A stretch of 64,000 bases of DNA from positions 1 through 64,000 of the forward strand of contig JAFGJR010000179.1 of assembly GCA_016928975.1 (NCBI GenBank), written 5' to 3'. Origin of the DNA: Sedimentisphaerales bacterium (GTDB taxonomy: Bacteria; Planctomycetota; Phycisphaerae; Sedimentisphaerales; SG8-4). Below are positions 57,331 through 64,000 of the stretch, piece after piece. The position numbers and the translations under genes were made by a program. The number at the start of each line of letters is the position of its first letter. Positions within the stretch are counted from its first letter, which is position 1. The notes under the pieces are model-generated. The model ran no database searches. It was not told the DNA's origin and saw only the letters and a list, made by a program, of their open reading frames with translations.

Positions 57331-58950
57331 ATGATGCAGCAACAGTGGAAAGCCGGATGGATCGTGGCATTGGTGGTGGCAATGGCCGGCTCGGTGGCTC
57401 TGGCAGGCGCCGCAGCCGGCGCCCCGCCGGCGAAGAAGCCTGCCCAGGCTGCTGCCGCCCCAGCCAAGGAGCCGGTCAAAGCGTCTACGGCCCCGGAACA
57501 TCAGGAATTGCTCTGGCCGCCCATGATGAAGTTCTTGCACAATCCGGCCCCGTGGCTGAGCATGGGACTGGACTTCCGGTTCCGCATCGAGTACGGCGAG
57601 AACTGGAACAGCCTGAACGATTCGGACGGTCCTGATGCCATGGACGACGACAATCATGAGTTTGAGTACGAGCGCTACCGCACGCGGTGGTGGACGAAGT
57701 GGGCCTTCGGCGAGGACTTCAGCATCAACACACGACTCACGTGGGAGTTCAGGACCTGGGATGAGCCGGAGCACAAGACCTGGTACAGTTATACCAGGCC
57801 AGGAGATGATAATCCCAATTTGAGAGAAACGAACCTTGACGAGGCACTGCTCGATTGGTTCAACATCAGTTGGCGTAACGTCTTCGGCCTGCCCGTGAAT
57901 GCTACGATCGGTCGTCAGGACATGTTCGACCAGGGCAGGCCAGCGTTCGGCGTCGGCTGGTTGATCATGGACGGGACGCCCCTCGACGGGTCCAGGACTC
58001 TGTACTTCGATGCGGCCCGGTTCACGTTCAACTTGACGGATGCGAAGACCGTCTTGGACCTCATCTACGTGGATCAGTCCGCCAAATCCGACCGGTGGTT
58101 GAAGCCGATCTGCGATCAGGATCGGGCCGTCACCGAGCAGGATGAGCACGGCGCAATCCTCTATTTGAAGAACAAGTCGATCGACAAGATGCAGCTCGAA
58201 GGCTTCTTCATCTATAGAGATGACAACGCGTTCGATGGGCATCTCTCGAACATACCGAAAGCCTTTGAGCGGCGTTGGAGCAGGAAGGCGGAGATCTTCA
58301 CGTACGGCGCCGCCATCGCCGGCACGCCGGAGGAACACTGGCGGTACAGGGCGGAAGGCGCGCTGCAAGGGGGCCACAGGCAGAATGAATACACCGGGCA
58401 GTCCCAGGGCATCAATAACGCCTACGGCGCCCTGGCGACTCTGGAGTACCTGTTCAAGGACGCGCACGACAACGCCACCCACGTCACGTACGAGTACGCG
58501 TCGGGCGATGACCCGGGCACCGGGGGCAGGAATGAGCAGTTCGACCTTCTGTGGGGCGAGTGGCCGAGATGGAGCGAGCTGTTGATCTACACGGCCACGC
58601 TGGAGACATCCCCCGCCGAACTGACGAATCTGCACCGCCTCAACATTGGCCACAGGTTCAATCTGACCAAGCAATGGACAATAACGCTCGATTATCACGC
58701 CCTCTGGGCGGACCAACCGGGAGACTCCATCGCGAAGGGGCCCACGGGGCTCAATGTTGCCGACCGGAACGAGTTTCACGAGGGGCAACGTTTCCGCGGC
58801 AGTCTGTTCACCGGGTGGGCAAAATACAAGTTCAGCGACCAGTTGTACGGTCATCTGCTGGGCGAGTACTTCATTCCCGGTCCTTACTTCCAGTCGCCGA
58901 GCAATGACGACGCCTTCTTTCTGCGATTCAACCTGGAGTACGTCTTCTGA
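57331..58950 (+). CDS. Outer membrane porin, alginate-export (AlgE)-like
   Basis: A 539-residue beta-barrel. Signal peptide 1-27 (IVALVVAMAGSVALAG), then an Ala-Pro-Lys linker to about 55. From LSMGLDFRFRIEYGENWNS on, alternating short strands with aromatic girdles continue to the end: WEFRTWDE, LPVNATIGRQD, RTLYFDAARFTFNL, HVTYEYASGDDPGTG, and the final FLRFNLEYVF, a C-terminal Phe as recognised by BAM. Aligns in style with the alginate_exp family. AAAGGAG lies 6 bases before the ATG at 57331. Substrate is likely an anionic sugar or aromatic acid; not determined. Confidence 0.8.
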   Translation: MMQQQWKAGWIVALVVAMAGSVALAGAAAGAPPAKKPAQAAAAPAKEPVKASTAPEHQELLWPPMMKFLHNPAPWLSMGLDFRFRIEYGENWNSLNDSDGPDAMDDDNHEFEYERYRTRWWTKWAFGEDFSINTRLTWEFRTWDEPEHKTWYSYTRPGDDNPNLRETNLDEALLDWFNISWRNVFGLPVNATIGRQDMFDQGRPAFGVGWLIMDGTPLDGSRTLYFDAARFTFNLTDAKTVLDLIYVDQSAKSDRWLKPICDQDRAVTEQDEHGAILYLKNKSIDKMQLEGFFIYRDDNAFDGHLSNIPKAFERRWSRKAEIFTYGAAIAGTPEEHWRYRAEGALQGGHRQNEYTGQSQGINNAYGALATLEYLFKDAHDNATHVTYEYASGDDPGTGGRNEQFDLLWGEWPRWSELLIYTATLETSPAELTNLHRLNIGHRFNLTKQWTITLDYHALWADQPGDSIAKGPTGLNVADRNEFHEGQRFRGSLFTGWAKYKFSDQLYGHLLGEYFIPGPYFQSPSNDDAFFLRFNLEYVF

Positions 58951-58981
58951 TGTGACCTGGTTGGGGTATACATAGAAAGGC

Positions 58982-59025
58982 AGAAAGTCCCTGGTCCCCG
59001 GGTCCCCGGAAACCAGGGACTTTCT
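58982..59025 (+). terminator. Strong hairpin terminator after the porin gene
   Basis: AGAAAGTCCCTGGT (58982-58995) pairs perfectly with ACCAGGGACTTTCT (59012-59025), 14 bases, with a GC-rich loop that contains a further small CCCCGG palindrome. It lies between the porin stop and iorA. Confidence 0.65.
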
Positions 59026-59063
59026 CTTGAATCTGCCGGCTGGCTACGTATAATGAAGGGCTT

Positions 59064-60611
59064 ATGGCCAAGAAGAGTGGATCCAACCAGGCGTTGTTAT
59101 CCGGAAATGAAGCGTTAGTCCAGGGAGCCTATGAGGCCGGCGTGAGCGTGGCGTGTGCCTATCCGGGGACACCGTCCACGGAGATTCTCGAAACCCTCGC
59201 ACAATTGCCCGATGTGGACGTGCAGTGGTCGGTCAATGAGAAGGTGGCCTTCGAGGTTTCTCTGGGAGCGGCCATTGCAGGGGCCCGCAGTCTGTTTGCG
59301 TGCAAGCACGTGGGTCTCAACGTCGCGATGGACCCGTTGATGACGGCGTCCTATACGGGCGTGCTCGCCGGCTTCGTGGTGGTCGTGTGCGACGATCCCG
59401 GCATGCACTCCTCGCAGAACGAGCAGGACACCCGCTGGGTGGCCCTGTATGCCAAACTGCCGATGTTCGAACCGGCCAGTCCCTCGGAGGCGAAGGATTT
59501 CGTCAAGGAAGCGTTCAAGATCAGCGAGCGTTTCGACACGCCGGTCATCGTCCGGATGACCACGCGAGTCTCGCATACCAAGGAGAACGTGACGCTGGGA
59601 CAGCGGGAGGTGCCGCCGAGGCCACAGTTCGAACGGAACATCCCCAAGTACGTGATGGTCCCCGGCAATGCCTACCAGCGGCACATCCTCGTCGAGAAGA
59701 GACTCGTACAGCTCAAGGCGGTATCCGAGCGGTCCCGCTTCAACCGCATTGAGCGAGGCGACGGCAAGCTCGGCTTCATCACGTCGAGCGTGACATACCA
59801 GTACCTCAAGGAGAACTACCCTGACGCTTCGTACCTGAAGCTGGGGATGAGTTACCCGTTCTGCGACGACAAGATCAAGGAGTTTGCCAAGAGCGTCAAG
59901 AAAGTGTTCGTCGTGGAAGAGCTGGACCCATTCCTGGAAGAGCACGTCAAAGCGCTGGGCGTGAAGAGCAAGGCCAAAGACCCATCGTTCCGCATCGGGG
60001 AGCTGAGTCCCGAGCTGATCCCGGCGATCGTGGCGGGTCGGGCGAAGCAGGAGGTGAAGTCCGTCAAGCGAAAGCCCCGGCTGTGTCCCGATTGCCCGCA
60101 CTGGGCGACCTTCGCGGCCCTGAAGAAGCTGGACCTGTACGTGGCCGGCGATATCGGCTGCTACACGCTGGCCTGCCTGCCGCCCATGTCGGCGCTGCAT
60201 TCGTGCCTGTGCATGGGGGCGGGCGTGACCTTCAACGAGGGCTGGCGCAAGGGCGCCCCCGGCAAGAAGATCGTCGGCGTCCTGGGCGATTCGACGTTTG
60301 TTCACTCCGGCATCACCGGATTGATCAACGCCGCCTACAACAAGGCCAAAGGCGTCATCCTGATCCTCGACAACTCCACGACCGCCATGACCGGCGGCCA
60401 GCAGCACCCGGCTACGGGTCTGACCATCCGCAACGAGCCCACGAAGAAGCTCGTCCTGGAAGACCTCTGCCGGGCGTGCGGCGTCGATAACGTGGATGTG
60501 GTGGACCCGAAGAACCTGGCGGAGTTCCGGACGATTCTCGAAAAGCGGGTGAATGAGGACGCGTTGTCCGTCATCATCTCCCGGCACCCGTGCAAATTGC
60601 TTAGAAGGTAG
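59064..60611 (+). CDS. iorA: Indolepyruvate:ferredoxin oxidoreductase alpha subunit, ferredoxin domain missing
   Basis: A 515-residue thiamine-diphosphate enzyme subunit that oxidatively decarboxylates aryl-pyruvates to aryl-acetyl-CoA. LSGNEALVQGAYEAGVSVAC and YPGTPSTEILE open the pyrimidine-binding domain; CPDCPHWATFAALKK and GDIGCYTLACLPP precede the ThDP motif GDSTFVHSGITGL...LDNSTTAMTGGQQHP. Usual IorA proteins have about 600 residues and end in a two-cluster ferredoxin domain; this one stops right after VIISRHPCKLLRR with no CxxCxxC set. The repeat at 60630-60779 begins 19 bases later. Either the domain was lost through repeat insertion or a separate ferredoxin supplies electrons. Confidence 0.88.
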   Translation: MAKKSGSNQALLSGNEALVQGAYEAGVSVACAYPGTPSTEILETLAQLPDVDVQWSVNEKVAFEVSLGAAIAGARSLFACKHVGLNVAMDPLMTASYTGVLAGFVVVVCDDPGMHSSQNEQDTRWVALYAKLPMFEPASPSEAKDFVKEAFKISERFDTPVIVRMTTRVSHTKENVTLGQREVPPRPQFERNIPKYVMVPGNAYQRHILVEKRLVQLKAVSERSRFNRIERGDGKLGFITSSVTYQYLKENYPDASYLKLGMSYPFCDDKIKEFAKSVKKVFVVEELDPFLEEHVKALGVKSKAKDPSFRIGELSPELIPAIVAGRAKQEVKSVKRKPRLCPDCPHWATFAALKKLDLYVAGDIGCYTLACLPPMSALHSCLCMGAGVTFNEGWRKGAPGKKIVGVLGDSTFVHSGITGLINAAYNKAKGVILILDNSTTAMTGGQQHPATGLTIRNEPTKKLVLEDLCRACGVDNVDVVDPKNLAEFRTILEKRVNEDALSVIISRHPCKLLRR

Positions 60612-60629
60612 TCCTGTTGTGCAGGAGTG

Positions 60630-60779
60630 ACGAAATCCGAAATTCGAAGCACGAAATGCGAAACAAATCCCAATGACCAAAACTCAAATGAACGAAACGC
60701 TGCCGCACGACGGCCAATCCGCTTGAGATTTTGAGTTTTGAATTTGTTTCGGGTTTCGGATTTCGTGCTTCGGGTTTCT
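60630..60779. repeat. Inverted-repeat element (CGAAATCCGAAAC type), copy 2
   Basis: Left CGAAATCCGAAATTCGAAGC and right GGTTTCGGATTTCGTGCTTCG-like arms, with an inner ACGAAATGCGAAACAAAT / ATTTGTTTCGGGTTTCG pair. It fills the iorA-iorB spacer. The frame upstream of iorB to 60731 is repeat-derived and not part of the gene. Confidence 0.8.
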
Positions 60780-60793
60780 GTGCAGAGACGGTT

Positions 60794-61279
60794 ATGAAGA
60801 ACAAAGTGTGTAGCATCACGTTCGGTGGCATCGGCGGGCAGGGGGTCTTGAAGGCATCGGAGATTTGTGGCTGGGCCGCCATGTTCGCCGGATACCACGT
60901 GAAGAAATCGGAAGTGCACGGCATGTCCCAGCGCGGCGGCTCGGTTGAGTCGCACGTGCGGTTTGGCAAGCGAGTCTTCTCGCCCCTGGTCCCCGCCGGC
61001 GGCGCGGATTTCCTCGTGTGCTTTCACCAGGAAGAGCATCCGAGACTCCTGGACTTTCTCAAGCCCGACGGCGCGGACATGACGGCGTATCTGGAAAGAG
61101 CCGAGAAGGCCGTGGAGAATCCTCGCGGCCTCAATACGTGTCTGGTCGGCGTGCTTTCGGCCAGGTTGCCCATCAAGGAAGAGTTCTGGATGAAGGCTAT
61201 CGAGGCGGTCTTCAAGGGCAAAGGGGTCGAAGAAAACAAAAAGGTGTTCCTCGACGGGAGGAAGATAGGTCAATCATGA
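60794..61279 (+). CDS. iorB: Indolepyruvate:ferredoxin oxidoreductase beta subunit
   Basis: A 161-residue gamma-type subunit of 2-oxoacid:ferredoxin oxidoreductases. SITFGGIGGQGVLKASEICG is the GxGGQG family start; HGMSQRGGSVESHVRFG is the second hallmark; FLVCFHQEEHPRLLDFL follows. IorB proteins usually have about 180-200 residues, so it is slightly short. The stop overlaps the PaaK start as ATGA. It acts with IorA in the cytoplasm. Confidence 0.88.
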   Translation: MKNKVCSITFGGIGGQGVLKASEICGWAAMFAGYHVKKSEVHGMSQRGGSVESHVRFGKRVFSPLVPAGGADFLVCFHQEEHPRLLDFLKPDGADMTAYLERAEKAVENPRGLNTCLVGVLSARLPIKEEFWMKAIEAVFKGKGVEENKKVFLDGRKIGQS

Positions 61280-62577
61280 TCTGGAAACAAGAGGTCGAAT
61301 GCGCGAGTCCGACGGATTTGAAGGAATTGCAGTCGGCTCGCCTGAGGAAGCTGGTTTCGTACGTCTACAACAACTGCCCCGTCTACAAGCGCAAGCTCGA
61401 CGCCGCGGGCGCCACGCCGGATAAGATCAAGTCCATCGACGACATCACCCGGCTGCCGATCACGACGAAGGAGGACATGCGGGACAACTATCCCTACGGC
61501 CTGTTCTCCTGCCCGCAGAACCAGATCAACGAGATTCACATCTCCAGCGGCACAACGGGTAACCCGACCCTCGTGGGTTATACGAAGGACGACCTGAAGC
61601 TCTGGGGGGACGTGATGGCCCGCGTGCTGTGCTGCGCCGGGGCCGAGCCGGGCGACACGATCCAGATCGCCTACGGCTACGGCCTCTTCACAGGCGGCCT
61701 GGGATTCCACTACGGCGCCCTGGAAATGGGTCTTCGCATCATTCCGACCTCATCGGGTCAGACGGCACGGCAGCTTAAGCTGATGCAGGACTTCCAGCCG
61801 CGAATCATCGCCTGCACGCCCAGCTACGTGCTCTACATGGCCGAGGAGGCCAAAGAGCTCGGCATCGACCCCACCAAGGGGAACTGGAAGATCGGAATCT
61901 TCGGGGCCGAGCCCTGGAGCGAGTCGATGCGGCAGGAGATCGAGTCGGTCTGGAACATGCTGGCGACCGACGTGTACGGCCTGTCCGAGATCATCGGCCC
62001 CGGCGTCGCCCAGGAATGCACCTACAAGGACGGCCTCCACATCTTCAGCGACGTCTTCTATCCCGAGGTCATCGATCCCAGGACCGGCCAACCGGCGGCG
62101 GAGGGCGAGGACGGCGAGCTGACCATCACCACGCTGACCAAGCAGGGCATCCCGCTCATTCGCTACGGCACGCGGGACATCATCAGTATGCGGACCGACA
62201 AGTGCCGTTGCGGCCGGACGAGCCCGCGCATCAGCAAGATCAAGGGACGCACCGACGACATGATCGTGGTTCGCGGCATCAACGTGTTCCCATCCCAGAT
62301 CGAGCACGTCCTCATCGGCATCGAAGGCACGCAGCCGTACTATCAGATCGTCGTGGATCGCCAGGCGCACCAGCTCGATGAGGTCGAGGTGCTCGTCGAG
62401 GTCGAACAGAAGTTCTTCTCCGACGAGATCAAGCACCTCAATGAGCTGCGCGAGAGAATCCGGAGGGAGATCGCGGACGTGCTCTCGATCGGCGTCAAGG
62501 TGACGCTGGTGGAGCCCAAGACGATCAAGCGGAGCGAAGGCAAGGCGCAGCGCATTGTGGATAAGCGAAAGTTGTAA
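61276..62577 (+). CDS. paaK: Phenylacetate-CoA ligase-like AMP-forming ligase
   Basis: A 433-residue adenylate-forming enzyme of the PaaK family. IHISSGTTGNPTLVGYT is the phosphate-binding loop, YGYGLFTGGLGFHYG the conserved second segment, VYGLSEIIGPG the motif around the adenine, RYGTRDI the ribose-binding Asp, and KGRTDDMIVVRGINVFPSQI the hinge. KCRCGRTSPRI is usual for PaaK. With IorAB it suits arylacetyl-CoA to arylacetate conversion with energy recovery, or the reverse. ATGA overlap with iorB. A second ligase of the family lies at 63301. Confidence 0.9.
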   Translation: MIWKQEVECASPTDLKELQSARLRKLVSYVYNNCPVYKRKLDAAGATPDKIKSIDDITRLPITTKEDMRDNYPYGLFSCPQNQINEIHISSGTTGNPTLVGYTKDDLKLWGDVMARVLCCAGAEPGDTIQIAYGYGLFTGGLGFHYGALEMGLRIIPTSSGQTARQLKLMQDFQPRIIACTPSYVLYMAEEAKELGIDPTKGNWKIGIFGAEPWSESMRQEIESVWNMLATDVYGLSEIIGPGVAQECTYKDGLHIFSDVFYPEVIDPRTGQPAAEGEDGELTITTLTKQGIPLIRYGTRDIISMRTDKCRCGRTSPRISKIKGRTDDMIVVRGINVFPSQIEHVLIGIEGTQPYYQIVVDRQAHQLDEVEVLVEVEQKFFSDEIKHLNELRERIRREIADVLSIGVKVTLVEPKTIKRSEGKAQRIVDKRKL

Positions 62578-62584
62578 TAGGAGT

Positions 62585-62772
62585 TTTTGCAGAATGGAAG
62601 TTAGGCTTACTTTTGAGAAGGAAAAATCGCCTTCTTGACCTCTTCTTTCAAAGACGATTTTTCCTTCTCAAAACGGCAAGTGCCGGATACACAATGAGCT
62701 CGGTGGGTTCTTCAAGGAAATCCCCAAGTGGATTTTCTTGAAGAATATAAGCCTAACTTCCATTCTGCAAAA
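62585..62772. repeat. Nested-hairpin element (outer 25-bp perfect inverted repeat)
   Basis: Outer arms 62585-62609 and 62748-62772 are perfect 25-base inverted repeats. Inside are three more stems: a perfect 19-bp one (62611-62629 with 62655-62673), a small CGGCA/TGCCG stem (62674-62685) and a 16-bp one (62708-62723 with 62730-62745) with one G-T mismatch. RNA or single-stranded DNA would fold as a multi-arm cruciform. It lies between paaK and the ACT gene; its 3' arm ends 22 bases before the ACT gene start. A MITE-like insertion or structured RNA. Confidence 0.85.
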
Positions 62773-62794
62773 TTCCACTTGTAAGGGGCAGCAG

Positions 62795-63226
62795 ATGAGG
62801 ATCAAACAGATATCGGTGTTCTTGGAGAACCGCCAGGGTCGGCTCTACGATGTTTGCTCGCTCCTGGGGGAAAACGGCATCAACATCCGGGCGCTGACGA
62901 TCGCGGAGACCGAGAGCTTCGGCGTGCTGCGGATCGTCGTGGACAAGTCGGACGCGGCCATCAAGCTGCTTCGCGACAACGAGTTCGTCGCCAACTTCAC
63001 GGACGTGATCGCGATCGAGGTGCCGGACAAGCCGGGCGGACTGGCCTCCATTCTGAAGATCCTGGCCGAGAGCAACGTCAACATCGAGTACATGTACGGC
63101 TTCGTGGAAAAGTTCAGCGACAAGGCCCTGCTGGTCATGAGGTTCGAAGACACGGACTTCGCCCAGCAGATGCTCGCCAAGCACAGTGTCCACGTCGTCG
63201 CCGAGAAGGACATTCAAGGGCTCTGA
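62795..63226 (+). CDS. Tandem ACT domain protein
   Basis: A 143-residue protein made of two ACT domains: IKQISVFLENRQGRLYDVCS (first) and VIAIEVPDKPGGLASILKIL (second), each with the beta-alpha-beta opening and a Gly-Arg/Gly-Gly turn where ligands usually bind. Such proteins often sit beside paaK and ior genes and are thought to sense aromatic amino acids. AAGGGG precedes the ATG at 62795. An upstream frame to 62738 runs into the hairpin element and is not used. Confidence 0.87.
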   Translation: MRIKQISVFLENRQGRLYDVCSLLGENGINIRALTIAETESFGVLRIVVDKSDAAIKLLRDNEFVANFTDVIAIEVPDKPGGLASILKILAESNVNIEYMYGFVEKFSDKALLVMRFEDTDFAQQMLAKHSVHVVAEKDIQGL

Positions 63227-63230
63227 GAAC

Positions 63231-63298
63231 TGCGGATTGATGATTGCGGATTGAGATCAGCGTTTCAGTCCACAATCCGCAATCCAAAATCCGCAATT
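63231..63298. repeat. Inverted repeat (GCGGATTG type)
   Basis: GCGGATTGATGATTGCGGAT on the left faces CAATCCGCAATCC and AAATCCGC on the right, an imperfect inverted repeat filling the spacer before the second ligase. Related AT-rich GATTTGCGATTT strings lie at 55862-55890. Confidence 0.6.
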
Positions 63299-63300
63299 GT

Positions 63301-64000
63301 ATGGTGGATATTCCATTCTGGAATCGAGAGGTCGAGACCGCGGAGCGTAGTCGGCTCCAGGAGCTTCAGCTTCAGCGGCTCAAGACGATCATCGGGTGGG
63401 CCCTCAAGACTCCGTTCTATAAAAGGAGACTGAGTCAGGCCGGCATTCGTTCGCCGGAAGAGGTCAGGAGCCTCCAGGACCTTCATCGCGTCCCCTTCAC
63501 CACGAAGGACGATCTTCGCCAGAATTTCCCCAGGGGTTTGCTGGCCGTGGAGATGCGGGAGGTCATCCGGATTCACTCCTCCAGCGGCACCACGGGAATC
63601 CCCACGGTCATCTATTTCACGCGGGACGACGTCGACAATTGGACGGATCTGCTGGCGCGGAGCATCGTGGGCACGGGCGCCGTACCCGACGACATCTTTC
63701 AGAACATGATGACCTATGGCATGTTCACCGGCGGGCTGGGCCTGCACTACGGGGCGGAGCGCGTCGGCATGACCGTCATCCCCATCGGCGGCGGCAACAC
63801 CAAGCGGCAGATCCAGACGATGCGGGATTTCCAGACCACGGTCGTCCACGTCACGCCCAGCTACCTGCTGCACATGCATACGAAATTGGGCGAGGACGGG
63901 ATTGGCCGCAAGGACCTGGCCCTGCGCAAGGCCTTCATCGGAGCCGAGCCGCACTCGGAGAACACCCGCCGCAAGCTACAGGACCTGCTGCAGATCGATG
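63301..64000 (+). CDS. Second phenylacetate-CoA ligase-like protein, cut by window end
   Basis: The 5' 233 codons of another PaaK-family ligase; no stop occurs before the window ends. RIHSSSGTTGIPTVIYFTRD is the P-loop and MTYGMFTGGLGLHYGAERVG the conserved second block. It differs clearly from the first ligase, so it is an ancient paralogue, perhaps specific for another aryl- or branched acid. Start at 63301 follows the repeat at 63231-63298 without a good ribosome binding site. The C-terminal half cannot be described. Confidence 0.85.
   Translation, partial: MVDIPFWNREVETAERSRLQELQLQRLKTIIGWALKTPFYKRRLSQAGIRSPEEVRSLQDLHRVPFTTKDDLRQNFPRGLLAVEMREVIRIHSSSGTTGIPTVIYFTRDDVDNWTDLLARSIVGTGAVPDDIFQNMMTYGMFTGGLGLHYGAERVGMTVIPIGGGNTKRQIQTMRDFQTTVVHVTPSYLLHMHTKLGEDGIGRKDLALRKAFIGAEPHSENTRRKLQDLLQID

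Noticed and set aside
59115..60680. A 521-codon minus-strand open frame
   Set aside because: Opposite iorA and starting inside a repeat; no domain.

Overview
This 64 kb window is a GC-rich (roughly 60% by eye) bacterial chromosome segment. It most likely comes from an anaerobic, polysaccharide-degrading member of the Planctomycetota, probably class Phycisphaerae. That placement is an inference from gene content: DUF1080 and DUF5107 proteins, many Tat-exported Gfo/Idh/MocA oxidoreductases, ECF sigma factors with membrane tails, a Pro-Asn-Asp linker and dockerin-like repeats in a secreted protein, and an oxygen-sensitive indolepyruvate:ferredoxin oxidoreductase. No rRNA, tRNA, CRISPR array or phage module was seen.

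Layout. 1-824 has no convincing gene. 825-5085 holds a DUF5107/TPR secreted protein and a uroporphyrinogen-decarboxylase-like protein. 16369-5089 (minus strand) is a tight five-gene glycan operon: GH2, a GH20-GH89 double hexosaminidase, a nucleotidyltransferase, an N-acetylhexosamine-kinase-like protein and an alpha-galactosidase-like enzyme. 16524-16799 is a class II aldolase remnant with an internal deletion. 17038-23020 is a complete RND tripartite efflux system. 26858-23114 (minus) is a DUF1080 / ThuA-TIM barrel / Gfo-Idh operon that fits 3-keto-sugar chemistry. 27136-31903 holds an ECF sigma factor with an exported sensor-like tail, three tandem paralogous beta-propeller proteins and a small membrane protein. 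33074-31875 (minus) is an ECF sigma factor fused in frame to a damaged signal peptidase I. 33522-37560 holds DUF2188, a 3-methyladenine glycosylase and an ABC-2 exporter set. 37669-45663 contains more secreted carbohydrate-related proteins (PQQ-like propeller, GH51, sialidase-like propeller, a secreted Gfo/Idh) and an HTH regulator. 45665-48786 is a RAYT transposase with nine REP palindromes and a secreted gene of mosaic base composition. 48807-55845 holds Gfo/Idh, a beta-helix protein, an epimerase, a DapA-like protein, MutY and a hotdog thioesterase. 55948-64000 holds an amidohydrolase, an outer-membrane porin, IorA-IorB, two PaaK-type CoA ligases and a double-ACT protein, forming an aromatic 2-oxo-acid oxidation and arylacetyl-CoA module.

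How the genes fit together. The left two thirds is mostly export-oriented glycan capture: secreted hydrolases release GlcNAc, galactose and arabinose, a kinase and nucleotidyltransferase salvage amino sugars, and Gfo/Idh with DUF1080 and TIM-barrel enzymes handle oxidised sugars. The right end is amino-acid/aromatic fermentation that yields reduced ferredoxin and acyl-CoA.

The most unusual features are the sigma-factor/signal-peptidase fusion, the GH20-GH89 fusion, the GC-mosaic gene inside a RAYT/REP cluster, an IorA without its ferredoxin domain, a 188-bp nested-hairpin element at 62585-62772, and an exceptional variety of short palindromic repeats in intergenic spacers, several of which have become the 3' ends of genes.
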